Assembly (NCBI GenBank): GCA_945486175.1
Contig: CALYTA010000033.1
Span: 1 to 8,098, forward strand
Length of the DNA: 8,098 nt
DNA from: an uncultured Clostridia bacterium
Lineage (GTDB): Bacteria; Bacillota; Clostridia; Oscillospirales; Butyricicoccaceae
Direction: 5' to 3'
Shown: piece after piece, positions 1 through 4,907 of the stretch
Layout: each line of letters begins with the position of its first letter
Position numbering within the stretch: position 1 is the first letter of the stretch
Notes under the pieces: model-generated
What the model saw: the letters and a program-made list of their open reading frames with translations, nothing else
The model's database searches: none
What the model was told of the DNA's origin: nothing
Program-made: the position numbers and the translations under genes

Positions 1-36
1 AGGCGTGTGCTTTCCGCACAGGCGGTGCCGGAGTGA
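1..36 (+). CDS. C-terminal tail of an upstream ORF (partial, unidentified)
   Basis: Frame 1 is open from the window edge to a TGA at 34-36 and encodes only RRVLSAQAVPE. It ends 57 bases before the next start codon, which would fit the upstream member of an operon with the NuoE-like gene. Eleven residues are too few to identify a family, and the other two plus frames are also open here, so the frame choice is a guess. Confidence 0.25.
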   Translation, partial: RRVLSAQAVPE

Positions 37-93
37 AAATGGGCGCTGCGGAATGTCGTTCAGATGCATCCGGAAGAGTGGGAGGGGTCTGGT

Positions 94-321
94 ATGAAAG
101 ACAGAAAATGGCACCTGAAAGAAGCCATTGCGTTTTACCAAAGTCAGGGAGCGCCGCACGATCAGCAGGCTCTTCTGGAGCTTCTGACCGAGGTGCAAAA
201 GGAAAAGGGCGGCGTGATTCCGAAAAAAGCTCTGGGGAAAATTGCCGATGCCTATGACGTAAAGAAATCGTATCTGCGCGTTGTGATCCGGCAGTCGCCT
301 GACCTGCATCTGGAAGACTGA
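94..321 (+). CDS. NuoE/HndA-like N-terminal helical domain protein, short form (75 aa)
   Basis: The start ATG at 94 is preceded by GGAGGGG at 81-87 with 6-base spacing. An in-frame ATG at 64 has no such site. The protein has the pattern of the helical N-terminal domain of the 24-kDa/NuoE subunit of NADH dehydrogenases and [FeFe] hydrogenases. The match covers a helix with LLELLTEVQKEKGGVIP (about 29-45), then KKALGKIADAYDVKKSYL, which corresponds to the 'lp.eal..iA..l.v....v' segment of NuoE. Family members normally continue into a thioredoxin-fold [2Fe-2S] domain with four cysteines. This one stops at residue 75 and has no cysteine, so it cannot bind that cluster. It may be a stand-alone adaptor or a truncated relic. 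A terminator begins 19 bases after the stop. The family link is recognition by eye, and the function is unknown. Confidence 0.7.
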   Translation: MKDRKWHLKEAIAFYQSQGAPHDQQALLELLTEVQKEKGGVIPKKALGKIADAYDVKKSYLRVVIRQSPDLHLED

Positions 322-340
322 CAGCTCAAAAAACAACGGA

Positions 341-368
341 GGGGACAGCATTTCTGCTGTCCCCTTTG
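341..368. terminator. Hairpin terminator, possibly bidirectional
   Basis: A perfect 10-bp stem (341-350 GGGGACAGCA with 355-364) closes a TTTC loop. On the plus strand it is followed by TTTGTG and would end the NuoE-like transcript. On the minus strand the hairpin is followed, four bases on, by TTGTTTTTT, so it can also stop transcripts arriving from the vWA gene. The gap 322-608 holds this hairpin and the one at 483-501, and I see no convincing gene in it. Confidence 0.75.
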
Positions 369-482
369 TGCTGTCCGCATTCCGGTGTATCACAGCATCT
401 CGATGAATGCTGCCATGCGCTTTTTCTCGCCGACACTGCTGCCCGCCGCACATTCCATGCCTTTTGAACATACAAAAAACGC

Positions 483-501
483 AAAAAAGCGGCCGTGCCG
501 C
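483..501 (-). terminator. Rho-independent terminator of the vWA gene
   Basis: On the minus strand a 5-bp GC stem (GCGGC, loop ACG, GCCGC) is followed directly by six T (488 down to 483). A second six-T run lies 3 bases further on. It is about 110 bases past the vWA stop codon, which leaves a fairly long 3' untranslated region. Confidence 0.65.
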
Positions 502-608
502 CATCCTGCCATCCCCTATAGCATTCCGACAGCGCGGCACGCCCCGCACAGACCCCGAACCCACCCTGCCTGCCGACGCTCCCCCGTACAGCAGGCCATC
601 CATGCATG

Positions 609-1265
609 TCAGCGCTTGTGCTTCCGCGTGCGGAAGTCGGCCTCGATGCGCTGTTTCCAGTTATCCTCAATCGGCGCGCAGGCACGCACGCAGCTCACGG
701 TCTCGCTGACCACCTCATAATTGAGCTGTGTGCCGGCGTGGTCGGCGTGGTAATTGACGGCGCGGTCAGCAGAGATGCCGAATTTCCGTGCCGTGGAAAT
801 CGCGTCGATGTTCGCGCCGAGGAACAGGAATTCCCAGCCATAGCGGCTCTTTTCCAGCTCCACCAGCTTGCGCACGGAATCATAGCTGTATTCGCGGCTG
901 GCGTTTTCATAGCCGTCTGTCGTGATGACGAACAGCACGCGCTCGGCACGCTGTTCCGGTGCGGTGTGCTTCTGCACATTCGCAATTTTTGTGATCGTCC
1001 GGCCAATGGCATCCAGCAGCGCCGTGCAGCCGCGCGCATAATATTCTTTTTCCGTGATCGGAGCAACCGCATGCATGTCGATGCGGTCGTGCAGCACTTC
1101 ATACTGGTCATCGAACAGGACGGTTGTGACGATAGCCTCACCGTACTCCTGTTTCTGCTTTTCCAGCATGGCGTTGTAGCCGCCGATGGTGTCCGCTTCC
1201 AGCCCGCACATCGAGCCGCTGCGGTCGAGAATAAAAACCAGTTCAGTTTTTGCAGTCTTTTTCAT
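609..1265 (-). CDS. vWA-domain protein (TerY-like), 218 aa
   Basis: This is a single von Willebrand factor A domain with no signal peptide or membrane segment, so it is probably cytosolic. The metal-ion-dependent adhesion site is complete: D14-R-S16-G-S18-M, T81 in ARGCTALLDA, and D117 in ITTDGYE. It should bind Mg2+ and a partner protein. The segment DTIGGYNAMLEKQK after the MIDAS loop and the WEFLFLGAN.DAI strand near residue 155 are typical of the stand-alone TerY-like vWA group, which is found with kinases, phosphatases and macrodomains in stress modules. I chose the ATG at 1265 because GAGGG lies 8 bases upstream on the minus strand. Extending to 1352 would add 29 residues with no vWA character and no ribosome site. 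The macrodomain gene lies upstream on the same strand, separated by 224 bases with a terminator. The basic tail FRTRKHKR is unusual and may contact nucleic acid (inference). Confidence 0.88.
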   Translation of the reverse strand: MKKTAKTELVFILDRSGSMCGLEADTIGGYNAMLEKQKQEYGEAIVTTVLFDDQYEVLHDRIDMHAVAPITEKEYYARGCTALLDAIGRTITKIANVQKHTAPEQRAERVLFVITTDGYENASREYSYDSVRKLVELEKSRYGWEFLFLGANIDAISTARKFGISADRAVNYHADHAGTQLNYEVVSETVSCVRACAPIEDNWKQRIEADFRTRKHKR

Positions 1266-1306
1266 AACAGAACCCTCGCTTTCGTGTGCTGGTTTATCAT
1301 GGCTAC

Positions 1307-1315
1307 AGCATACCA
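1307..1315 (-). promoter_or_regulatory. Possible extended -10 promoter of the vWA gene
   Basis: On the minus strand, TGGTATGCT gives an extended -10 (TGn plus a 4/6 match to TATAAT) 42 bases before the vWA start. No good -35 is present at 16-18 bases. This is weak evidence, offered because a terminator separates the vWA gene from the macrodomain gene upstream. Confidence 0.3.
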
Positions 1316-1389
1316 TGCCGGCGCACGCCTCAGGTCGCGCGGCAGGCGACATTGACGGGGGAATGCCCGGTATTTTTTCCCGGATGCAG

Positions 1390-1416
1390 AAAAGCCCCTT
1401 CCGCCGGGGCGAAAGG
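1390..1416 (-). terminator. Terminator after the macrodomain gene
   Basis: Read on the minus strand, GCCCC pairs with GGGGC (1410-1406 with 1398-1394) and is followed by TTTT. A competing fold pairs 1408-1416 with 1397-1405 over nine positions with one G-U. Either way a GC-rich hairpin with a short T tail lies 73 bases past the stop. The T tail is modest, so some read-through into the vWA gene is likely. Confidence 0.6.
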
Positions 1417-1489
1417 AGCGCGGTTTTGTCCGTTGTGAAACAGGCACCACAGCGATGCCGCGTGCGGGATGCCTGCTGAGCGGCACCTG

Positions 1490-2557
1490 TCAGGCGCCCA
1501 GCAGCTTCTGGTCAAATGCAAACAGCGCTTCGTTGATGGTATAGATGTCGTAGATGCCCGCTTCAATGAAATATTCGATAATCACATCAAATTTATTGCT
1601 GTGGGACAGCGCATAGCCCGCCTTGCCGAGCAGGTCGCGCGTTTCATCCAGATTGAGCCGCAGTGCAATCGCGAGTGCGAGTGCGGTCGGCTTGCTCGGA
1701 TTGTATCCGTTATCCTTTCGGATTTTGGAAAACAGCTTGCGGTCGATGTTTGCACGCTTGTAGGTCTCCACATCCGTCATGCCCTTTTCATCAATCAGCC
1801 GCAGCAGCATGCGCGAGAATGATTCGTCCAGATTGTATACGAGGTCCTCCAGTGACCGCGCAGCGGGAACCGGACGGAAGCATGAGTCAGACATGAGCAT
1901 GTTGGCCTGTGCTTCACCAACACCGGACGGTTCGGAAACCTCCCGCGCCCACATGTCCTCCTGCTCACGCAGCTGTTTCCGGTAGGGGAGCATCTCAGTC
2001 TGACTGCGGCGGGAGTATCTCTGCGTGTCGATATAGTGGTCGTCGATGTACGACTGCACGCGTGTGAACAGCTTTTCACTGAGCAGCGCCGCGCCGTGGT
2101 CATATACAACGAGATAAATATCCATGTCATGTTCCAGCAGGAAGCCGCTGATCGCGGAAACTGCGATGTGCATCGCCTCTGCAGGCGGATAGCCGTGCGC
2201 GCCGGTGGAAATCAGCGGGAATGCCACAGAGCGGCAGCCGCACTGCTGCGCGCGGATGAGCACATTGCGGTAGCAGCTTTCGAGCAGCTGTGCTTCACCC
2301 TGCCTGCCCCCGCGCCAGATCGGCCCGGCTGTGTGGATGACATAAGCCGCCGGAAGCGCAAACCCCTGCGTGATGACGGCGCCGCCTGCATCACAGTGTC
2401 CGATGGCACGGCATGCCTGCTGCATGCGGTCAAAGCCTGCCGCTGCGAAAATGGCACCGGAAGCACCTCCGCCGGGTACAAGGCTGCTGTTTGACGGGCA
2501 TACGACTGCATCGACCTGCATGGCTGTAATATCATTTCTGACGATGGAAAGCGGCAT
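1490..2557 (-). CDS. Macrodomain protein with C-terminal HTH-like helical domain (355 aa)
   Basis: The start ATG at 2557 has AGGAGG eight bases upstream. Residues 1 to about 165 form a macrodomain (ADP-ribose-binding fold): VDAVVCPSNSSL (15-26), GGGASGAIFAAAG (29-41), VIHTAGPIW (73-81) and VAFPLISTGAHGYP (111-124). These match the phosphate-binding loops of the family. In hydrolases such as MacroD the first loop reads NAAN and the second GVDG(A/C)IH. Here the catalytic Asp is Ser33 and the first Asn is Cys20, while Asn23 is kept, so it may read ADP-ribose rather than cleave it. Residues about 166-232 are a polar linker. Residues about 233-355 are all-helical, with an XRE-like stretch (RANIDRKLFSKIRKD, then TALALAIALRLNLDETRDLL). 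This suggests DNA or protein binding, but I cannot name the family with certainty. No signal peptide is present. It is encoded upstream of the vWA gene on the same strand. Confidence 0.9.
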   Translation of the reverse strand: MPLSIVRNDITAMQVDAVVCPSNSSLVPGGGASGAIFAAAGFDRMQQACRAIGHCDAGGAVITQGFALPAAYVIHTAGPIWRGGRQGEAQLLESCYRNVLIRAQQCGCRSVAFPLISTGAHGYPPAEAMHIAVSAISGFLLEHDMDIYLVVYDHGAALLSEKLFTRVQSYIDDHYIDTQRYSRRSQTEMLPYRKQLREQEDMWAREVSEPSGVGEAQANMLMSDSCFRPVPAARSLEDLVYNLDESFSRMLLRLIDEKGMTDVETYKRANIDRKLFSKIRKDNGYNPSKPTALALAIALRLNLDETRDLLGKAGYALSHSNKFDVIIEYFIEAGIYDIYTINEALFAFDQKLLGA

Positions 2558-2565
2558 GATTCAAT

Positions 2566-2598
2566 CCTCCTGCGAGATGGCATAATAGGAGCATTATA
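2566..2598 (-). promoter_or_regulatory. Promoter -10 and ribosome site of the macrodomain gene
   Basis: On the minus strand a perfect TATAAT (2598-2593) lies about 35 bases before the start codon, and AGGAGG (2571-2566) serves as ribosome site. The -35 position at 17 bases reads TTCCGG, a poor match. The region upstream of the -10 is A/T-rich, which may compensate. Confidence 0.55.
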
Positions 2599-2664
2599 CA
2601 CTTGAATATATTTTACCGGAAAACACCAGCCGTGTCCATGGACAAAACAGCAGCCGGTGGGCAG

Positions 2665-2699
2665 AAAAAAACTCCCCTGGCCGTGAACGGTCGGGGGAG
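2665..2699 (-). terminator. Rho-independent terminator of yebC
   Basis: On the minus strand, CTCCCC (2699-2694) pairs with GGGGAG (2677-2672). The inner pairing is imperfect (ACCG with CGGC). Seven T follow immediately (2671-2665). It lies 33 bases past the yebC stop, and the macrodomain promoter begins just beyond it. Confidence 0.85.
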
Positions 2700-2732
2700 C
2701 CGGTTTTTCTCTGTGGGGGGGACGGCGGCAAA

Positions 2733-3470
2733 TCAGCCCTCGTACTCGTCCTCATTTTCCCAGTTGTGCCATACGTGCTGGACATCGTCGTTGTCCTCGA
2801 GCGCGTCGAGCAGCTTGCGCATGCTCGCCATGTCGTCCGGGTTTTCCAGCGTGATGGTGTTGGACGGAACCATCTGGATTTCTGCCTGTGCGAATTCCAT
2901 GCCGGCAGCCTCCAGTGCCTCGCGGACAGTGGAGAAGTCCTCCGGAGAGGTGTAAATCTGGAAGCAGTCGTCGTCTGCCTGGAAATCATCTGCGCCTGCG
3001 TCCAGTGCGGTCATCATGGCCTCGTCCTCGTCGAGGTCACCGCGCTCAATGATGAGCACGCCCTTCTGCTCGAACTGCCAGGAGACACAGCCTGCGTTGC
3101 CGAGACCTGCGCCGAACTTGTCAAAGTAATGGCGGACATCTGCAACAGTGCGGTTGCGGTTGTCGGTCAGGGTCTCACAGATGACAGCGATGCCGCCGAC
3201 ACCATAGCCTTCGTAAGTATTTGCTTCATAGTTTACGTTGCTGGTGTTGCCGCGGTCAAGCATGCGCTTGATGTTGTCGTTCGGGACGTTGTTTGCCTTT
3301 GCTTCTGCGATGCAGTCACGCAGCTTTGCGTTGTTATCCGGATTAGCGGAACCGCCTTCCTTGATGGCAACAGCCATTTTACGGCCGATTTTGGTGAAAA
3401 TAGCCGCCTTCTTGGCGTCATTTGCGCCCTTTCTCTTGGCGATATTGTTCCATTTCGAATGTCCAGACAT
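2733..3470 (-). CDS. yebC: YebC/PmpR/TACO1-family protein
   Basis: The full-length 245-residue YebC/PmpR family protein opens with the hallmark MSGHSKWNNIAKRKGANDAKK. That is followed by the GRKMAVAIKEGG segment, NVPNDNIKRMLDRG near residue 62-75, YEGYGVGGIAVI near 87-98 and NRTVADVRHYFDKFGAGLG near 106-124. Family members are cytosolic; some were described as DNA-binding transcription regulators (PmpR). Others (TACO1, and bacterial YebC in recent work) help the ribosome translate difficult stretches such as polyproline. The sequence does not say which applies here. The C-terminus is very acidic (ENEDEYEG). The start at 3470 has GGAGG nine bases upstream. It has its own strong promoter and terminator, so it is a single-gene unit and not in the frequent ruvC-ruvA-ruvB context. 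Confidence 0.97.
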   Translation of the reverse strand: MSGHSKWNNIAKRKGANDAKKAAIFTKIGRKMAVAIKEGGSANPDNNAKLRDCIAEAKANNVPNDNIKRMLDRGNTSNVNYEANTYEGYGVGGIAVICETLTDNRNRTVADVRHYFDKFGAGLGNAGCVSWQFEQKGVLIIERGDLDEDEAMMTALDAGADDFQADDDCFQIYTSPEDFSTVREALEAAGMEFAQAEIQMVPSNTITLENPDDMASMRKLLDALEDNDDVQHVWHNWENEDEYEG

Positions 3471-3538
3471 TGGGTCGTACCTCCATATGATATCAGATCA
3501 TTAAATTATTTTATTTAAAAACAGGGTTTCAACATCTA

Positions 3539-3567
3539 ATTATATCAAACCTGCGGATGGTTTGCAA
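3539..3567 (-). promoter_or_regulatory. Sigma-A promoter of yebC with extended -10
   Basis: On the minus strand, TTGCAA (3567-3562), a 17-base spacer and TATAAT (3544-3539) are preceded by TGA, giving the extended -10 TGnTATAAT. Transcription would start near 3532, leaving a leader of about 60 A/T-rich bases before the yebC start. Confidence 0.82.
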
Positions 3568-3591
3568 CAGGCGATTTTCTGTGTGGGCACG

Positions 3592-3621
3592 GTATAAAAC
3601 ATGCCAGCCGCGTTCATACTA
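3592..3621 (+). promoter_or_regulatory. Sigma-G (forespore) promoter of the Q/N-rich small protein gene
   Basis: GTATA at 3592-3596, an 18-base spacer and CATACTA at 3615-3621 match the Bacillus subtilis sigma-G consensus (GHATR, 18 bases, CATnHTA) at every position. The predicted start near 3628 gives a leader of about 16 bases that contains just the ribosome site. I see no competing sigma-A promoter on this strand. The 3471-3644 gap is fully used by this promoter and the yebC one on the other strand. Confidence 0.7.
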
Positions 3622-3644
3622 AGCTGCGAAAAGAGGTGATTGCA

Positions 3645-3803
3645 ATGTCCCGCAACCAGAACAGAAACCAGAACCAGAAGCAGCAGAACCAGCAGAATCA
3701 GCAGAATCAGCAGCAGAACAATCAGAAGCAGCAAAACCAGAATCAGAACCAGAACAGAAATCAGCAGAACAGCCGGAACCGGAACAACAGTTCCGAGGGA
3801 TAA
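3645..3803 (+). CDS. Q/N-rich small protein, candidate forespore (SASP-like) protein, 52 aa
   Basis: ATG at 3645 is preceded by AGAGGTGAT at 3632-3640 with good spacing, and TAA lies at 3801-3803. Of 52 residues about 36 are Gln or Asn; the rest are mainly Arg, Lys and Ser, with a single acidic residue near the end (SSEG). It begins MSRNQNRNQNQKQQNQQ and keeps alternating NQ/QQN units. There is no hydrophobic residue after Met1, hence no fold, membrane segment or signal peptide. The promoter matches sigma-G, so expression in the developing spore is expected. Gamma-type SASPs (SspE) are also rich in Gln/Asn and serve as an amino-acid store for germination, but they carry Ala/Thr/Glu-containing repeats that are missing here. 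This may be an analogue or a new family (inference). A strong terminator follows, making it monocistronic. Confidence 0.8.
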   Translation: MSRNQNRNQNQKQQNQQNQQNQQQNNQKQQNQNQNQNRNQQNSRNRNNSSEG

Positions 3804-3817
3804 GCTGACAGGGAACA

Positions 3818-3853
3818 GGGAATGCCGTCCGGCAGGACAGCATTCCCCGTTTT
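3818..3853 (+). terminator. Rho-independent terminator of the Q/N-rich gene, shared with the 3' end of mrnC
   Basis: GGGAATGC (3818-3825) pairs perfectly with 3840-3847. An inner GTCC/GGAC stem closes on loop GGCA, and C then GTTTT follows. The tail touches the mrnC stop codon on the other strand, so the hairpin sits between two converging genes. It may also end mrnC transcripts, although it lacks a T run in that direction. Confidence 0.85.
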
Positions 3854-4278
3854 CATTTCTGCTCTGCCCACTGCCGGGCCGCGGGAAGGATGACATCGAA
3901 CAGCTCATTCAGCCGGTCATACTGCCCGCGCAGGTACAGCCAGCCAAACAGCGATTCGACTGCGGTGGCAAGTGCATATTCCGTCGGGGAGGACGATTTT
4001 GGAACCGATTTCGGCTTGGCGTTGCGCCCGTGGCGGAATACCGCCTGCTCCTCCTCCGTCAGCATCGGCTGGATGGCATGTGCGCCTGCCGCCTGCGCGC
4101 CCGCACAGACCAGCCGGATGGTCTCCCGGTGCAGGTTGCGGCTTGTGACCAGTCCGGAGGAGATCAGCCAGCCGCGCGTCATCAGCTCATAGACGCTGTC
4201 GCCCATATGCGCGAGCGCAAGCGCACTGCACTGCCGCAGCGCGTGCTCATCCATCATCGGATGCAAAAAATCAGTCAT
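3853..4278 (-). CDS. mrnC: Mini-ribonuclease 3 (Mini-III)
   Basis: This 141-residue protein has only the RNase III catalytic domain and no double-stranded RNA-binding domain, as is typical of Mini-III. In Bacillus subtilis the enzyme trims the ends of 23S rRNA precursor. Signature segments are LALAHMGDSVYELMTR with catalytic Asp27, the conserved NLHRETIRLVCAGAQA (48-63), LTEEEQAVFRHGRNAKPKSVPK (73-94) and YALATAVESLFGWLYL with catalytic Glu108. The start at 4278 has AAAGG about ten bases upstream. The internal Met8/Met9 lack a ribosome site. In many Firmicutes the gene follows cysS, but here it stands alone, convergent with the Q/N-rich gene and divergent from thioredoxin. Confidence 0.95.
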   Translation of the reverse strand: MTDFLHPMMDEHALRQCSALALAHMGDSVYELMTRGWLISSGLVTSRNLHRETIRLVCAGAQAAGAHAIQPMLTEEEQAVFRHGRNAKPKSVPKSSSPTEYALATAVESLFGWLYLRGQYDRLNELFDVILPAARQWAEQK

Positions 4279-4296
4279 AGATCTGTCTGCCTTTCA

Positions 4297-4334
4297 TCCG
4301 GCACGGCGGCAGGAACGCTCCTGCAAAGGCCGGA
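4297..4334 (-). promoter_or_regulatory. Two-tier hairpin in the mrnC leader
   Basis: TCCGGC (4297-4302) pairs with GCCGGA (4329-4334). Inside it GCAGGA (4309-4314) pairs with TCCTGC (4319-4324) around a 4-base loop, with an asymmetric internal loop between the two stems. On the mrnC transcript the hairpin ends right at the GAAAGG ribosome site, and CTTT at 4291-4294 can pair with AAAG at 4334-4337, so the site may be partly masked. Confidence 0.45.
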
Positions 4335-4342
4335 AAGTTTTT

Positions 4343-4384
4343 CTGTTTTTCACAAAAAAAGAATTCCCTTCGGGTGGAAAACAG
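4343..4384. repeat. Inverted repeat upstream of the thioredoxin -10
   Basis: CTGTTTTTCAC (4343-4353) and GTGGAAAACAG (4374-4384) are an 11-base inverted repeat with one mismatch. They flank 20 bases that include seven A and CCCTTCGGG. The right arm overlaps the spacer of the thioredoxin promoter. On the mrnC transcript the same bases can form a stem with a U7 run in its loop. Confidence 0.5.
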
Positions 4385-4392
4385 GGTATAAT
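4364..4392 (+). promoter_or_regulatory. Promoter of thioredoxin gene
   Basis: A perfect TATAAT lies at 4387-4392 with a weak -35, TTCCCT (4364-4369), at 17 bases. The expected start near 4399 gives a leader of about 85 bases. That leaves the upstream in-frame ATG at 4397 essentially outside the transcript. Confidence 0.6.
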
Positions 4393-4403
4393 ATCCATGT
4401 ACT

Positions 4404-4432
4404 ATTATAACGTATTTGCAGCGGCTTTCCAA
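4404..4432 (-). promoter_or_regulatory. Promoter of mrnC
   Basis: On the minus strand, TTGGAA (4432-4427), a 17-base spacer and TATAAT (4409-4404) predict a start near 4397, with a leader of about 119 bases. It faces the thioredoxin promoter, and the two -10 boxes lie 11 bases apart as mirror images. Confidence 0.6.
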
Positions 4433-4483
4433 TGTGCAGAACTGCCGAGACAGATGCGTTTTTCAGGAAGGAAGATTGGTAGA

Positions 4484-4813
4484 ATGTCTATCATGCATAT
4501 TACAGAGGAAACCTTTGACAAGGAGGTGCTGGAGGCCCCGGTGCCGGTGCTCATTGATTTCTGGGCGGACTGGTGCGGCCCGTGCCGCATGCTCGCGCCG
4601 ACCATCGATGAGCTGGAACAGAAATACCGCGGCAAAATCCATGTGGGCAAGATCGACATCGACCGCCAGCCCAAGCTCGCGCTGGTACATAAGGTCATGT
4701 CCATCCCGACTGTCAGCATCTATTCGCACGGCAAGGAGGTCAAGCGGCTGATCGGCCTGCGCGACAAATCGGAGCTGGATGAAGTGATTCAGGAAGTTCT
4801 TGCGAAAGAATAA
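4484..4813 (+). CDS. trxA: Thioredoxin
   Basis: A 109-residue thioredoxin, the usual length, with active site W30-C31-G-P-C34 in FWADWCGPCRMLAP, buried Asp25 and cis-Pro75 in MSIPTVSIY. It is a cytosolic dithiol reductase that supplies electrons to ribonucleotide reductase, methionine sulfoxide reductases and peroxidases, and is itself reduced by thioredoxin reductase, whose gene is not in the window. I chose ATG 4484 because GGAAG (4470-4474) sits nine bases upstream. The longer reading from 4397 would add 29 residues unlike any thioredoxin and begins at the predicted transcription start. Own promoter and strong terminator: single-gene unit. Confidence 0.95.
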   Translation: MSIMHITEETFDKEVLEAPVPVLIDFWADWCGPCRMLAPTIDELEQKYRGKIHVGKIDIDRQPKLALVHKVMSIPTVSIYSHGKEVKRLIGLRDKSELDEVIQEVLAKE

Positions 4814-4821
4814 ACAGAACG

Positions 4822-4864
4822 TCCCCGCGGTGCGGTTTTGAGCCGTGCTGCGGGGGATTTTTTT
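4822..4864 (+). terminator. Rho-independent terminator of thioredoxin gene
   Basis: TCCCCGC (4822-4828) pairs with GCGGGGGA (4850-4857), and an inner CGG/CCG stem helps to close the loop. Seven T follow (4858-4864). Only 43 bases separate it from the barnase-like start. Confidence 0.87.
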
Positions 4865-4907
4865 GGGGACGGCTCCGCTGCGGCGGGATGCCGGGAAAGG
4901 AGACCAG

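Noticed and set aside
390..512. 40-codon minus-strand ORF ending MAAFIEML before the hairpin at 341-364
   Set aside because: No proper ribosome site and it runs across the terminator at 483-501. Its last 22 residues look protein-like and could be a gene remnant, but that is too little to call.
606..1355. Long plus-strand ORF opposite the vWA gene
   Set aside because: Antisense shadow: no ribosome site, no family pattern, while the minus strand gives an intact MIDAS.
2766..3518. 250-codon plus-strand ORF opposite yebC
   Set aside because: Antisense shadow of a well-conserved gene.
3540..3908. Minus-strand ORF that looks like a Leu/Val-rich membrane protein
   Set aside because: It is the reverse complement of the CAG/AAC repeat codons of the Q/N gene. 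The hydrophobic look is an artefact and it overlaps the mrnC end and a terminator.
4397..4483. N-terminal extension of thioredoxin by 29 residues
   Set aside because: It begins at the predicted transcription start, has no ribosome site, and thioredoxins start at the position chosen.
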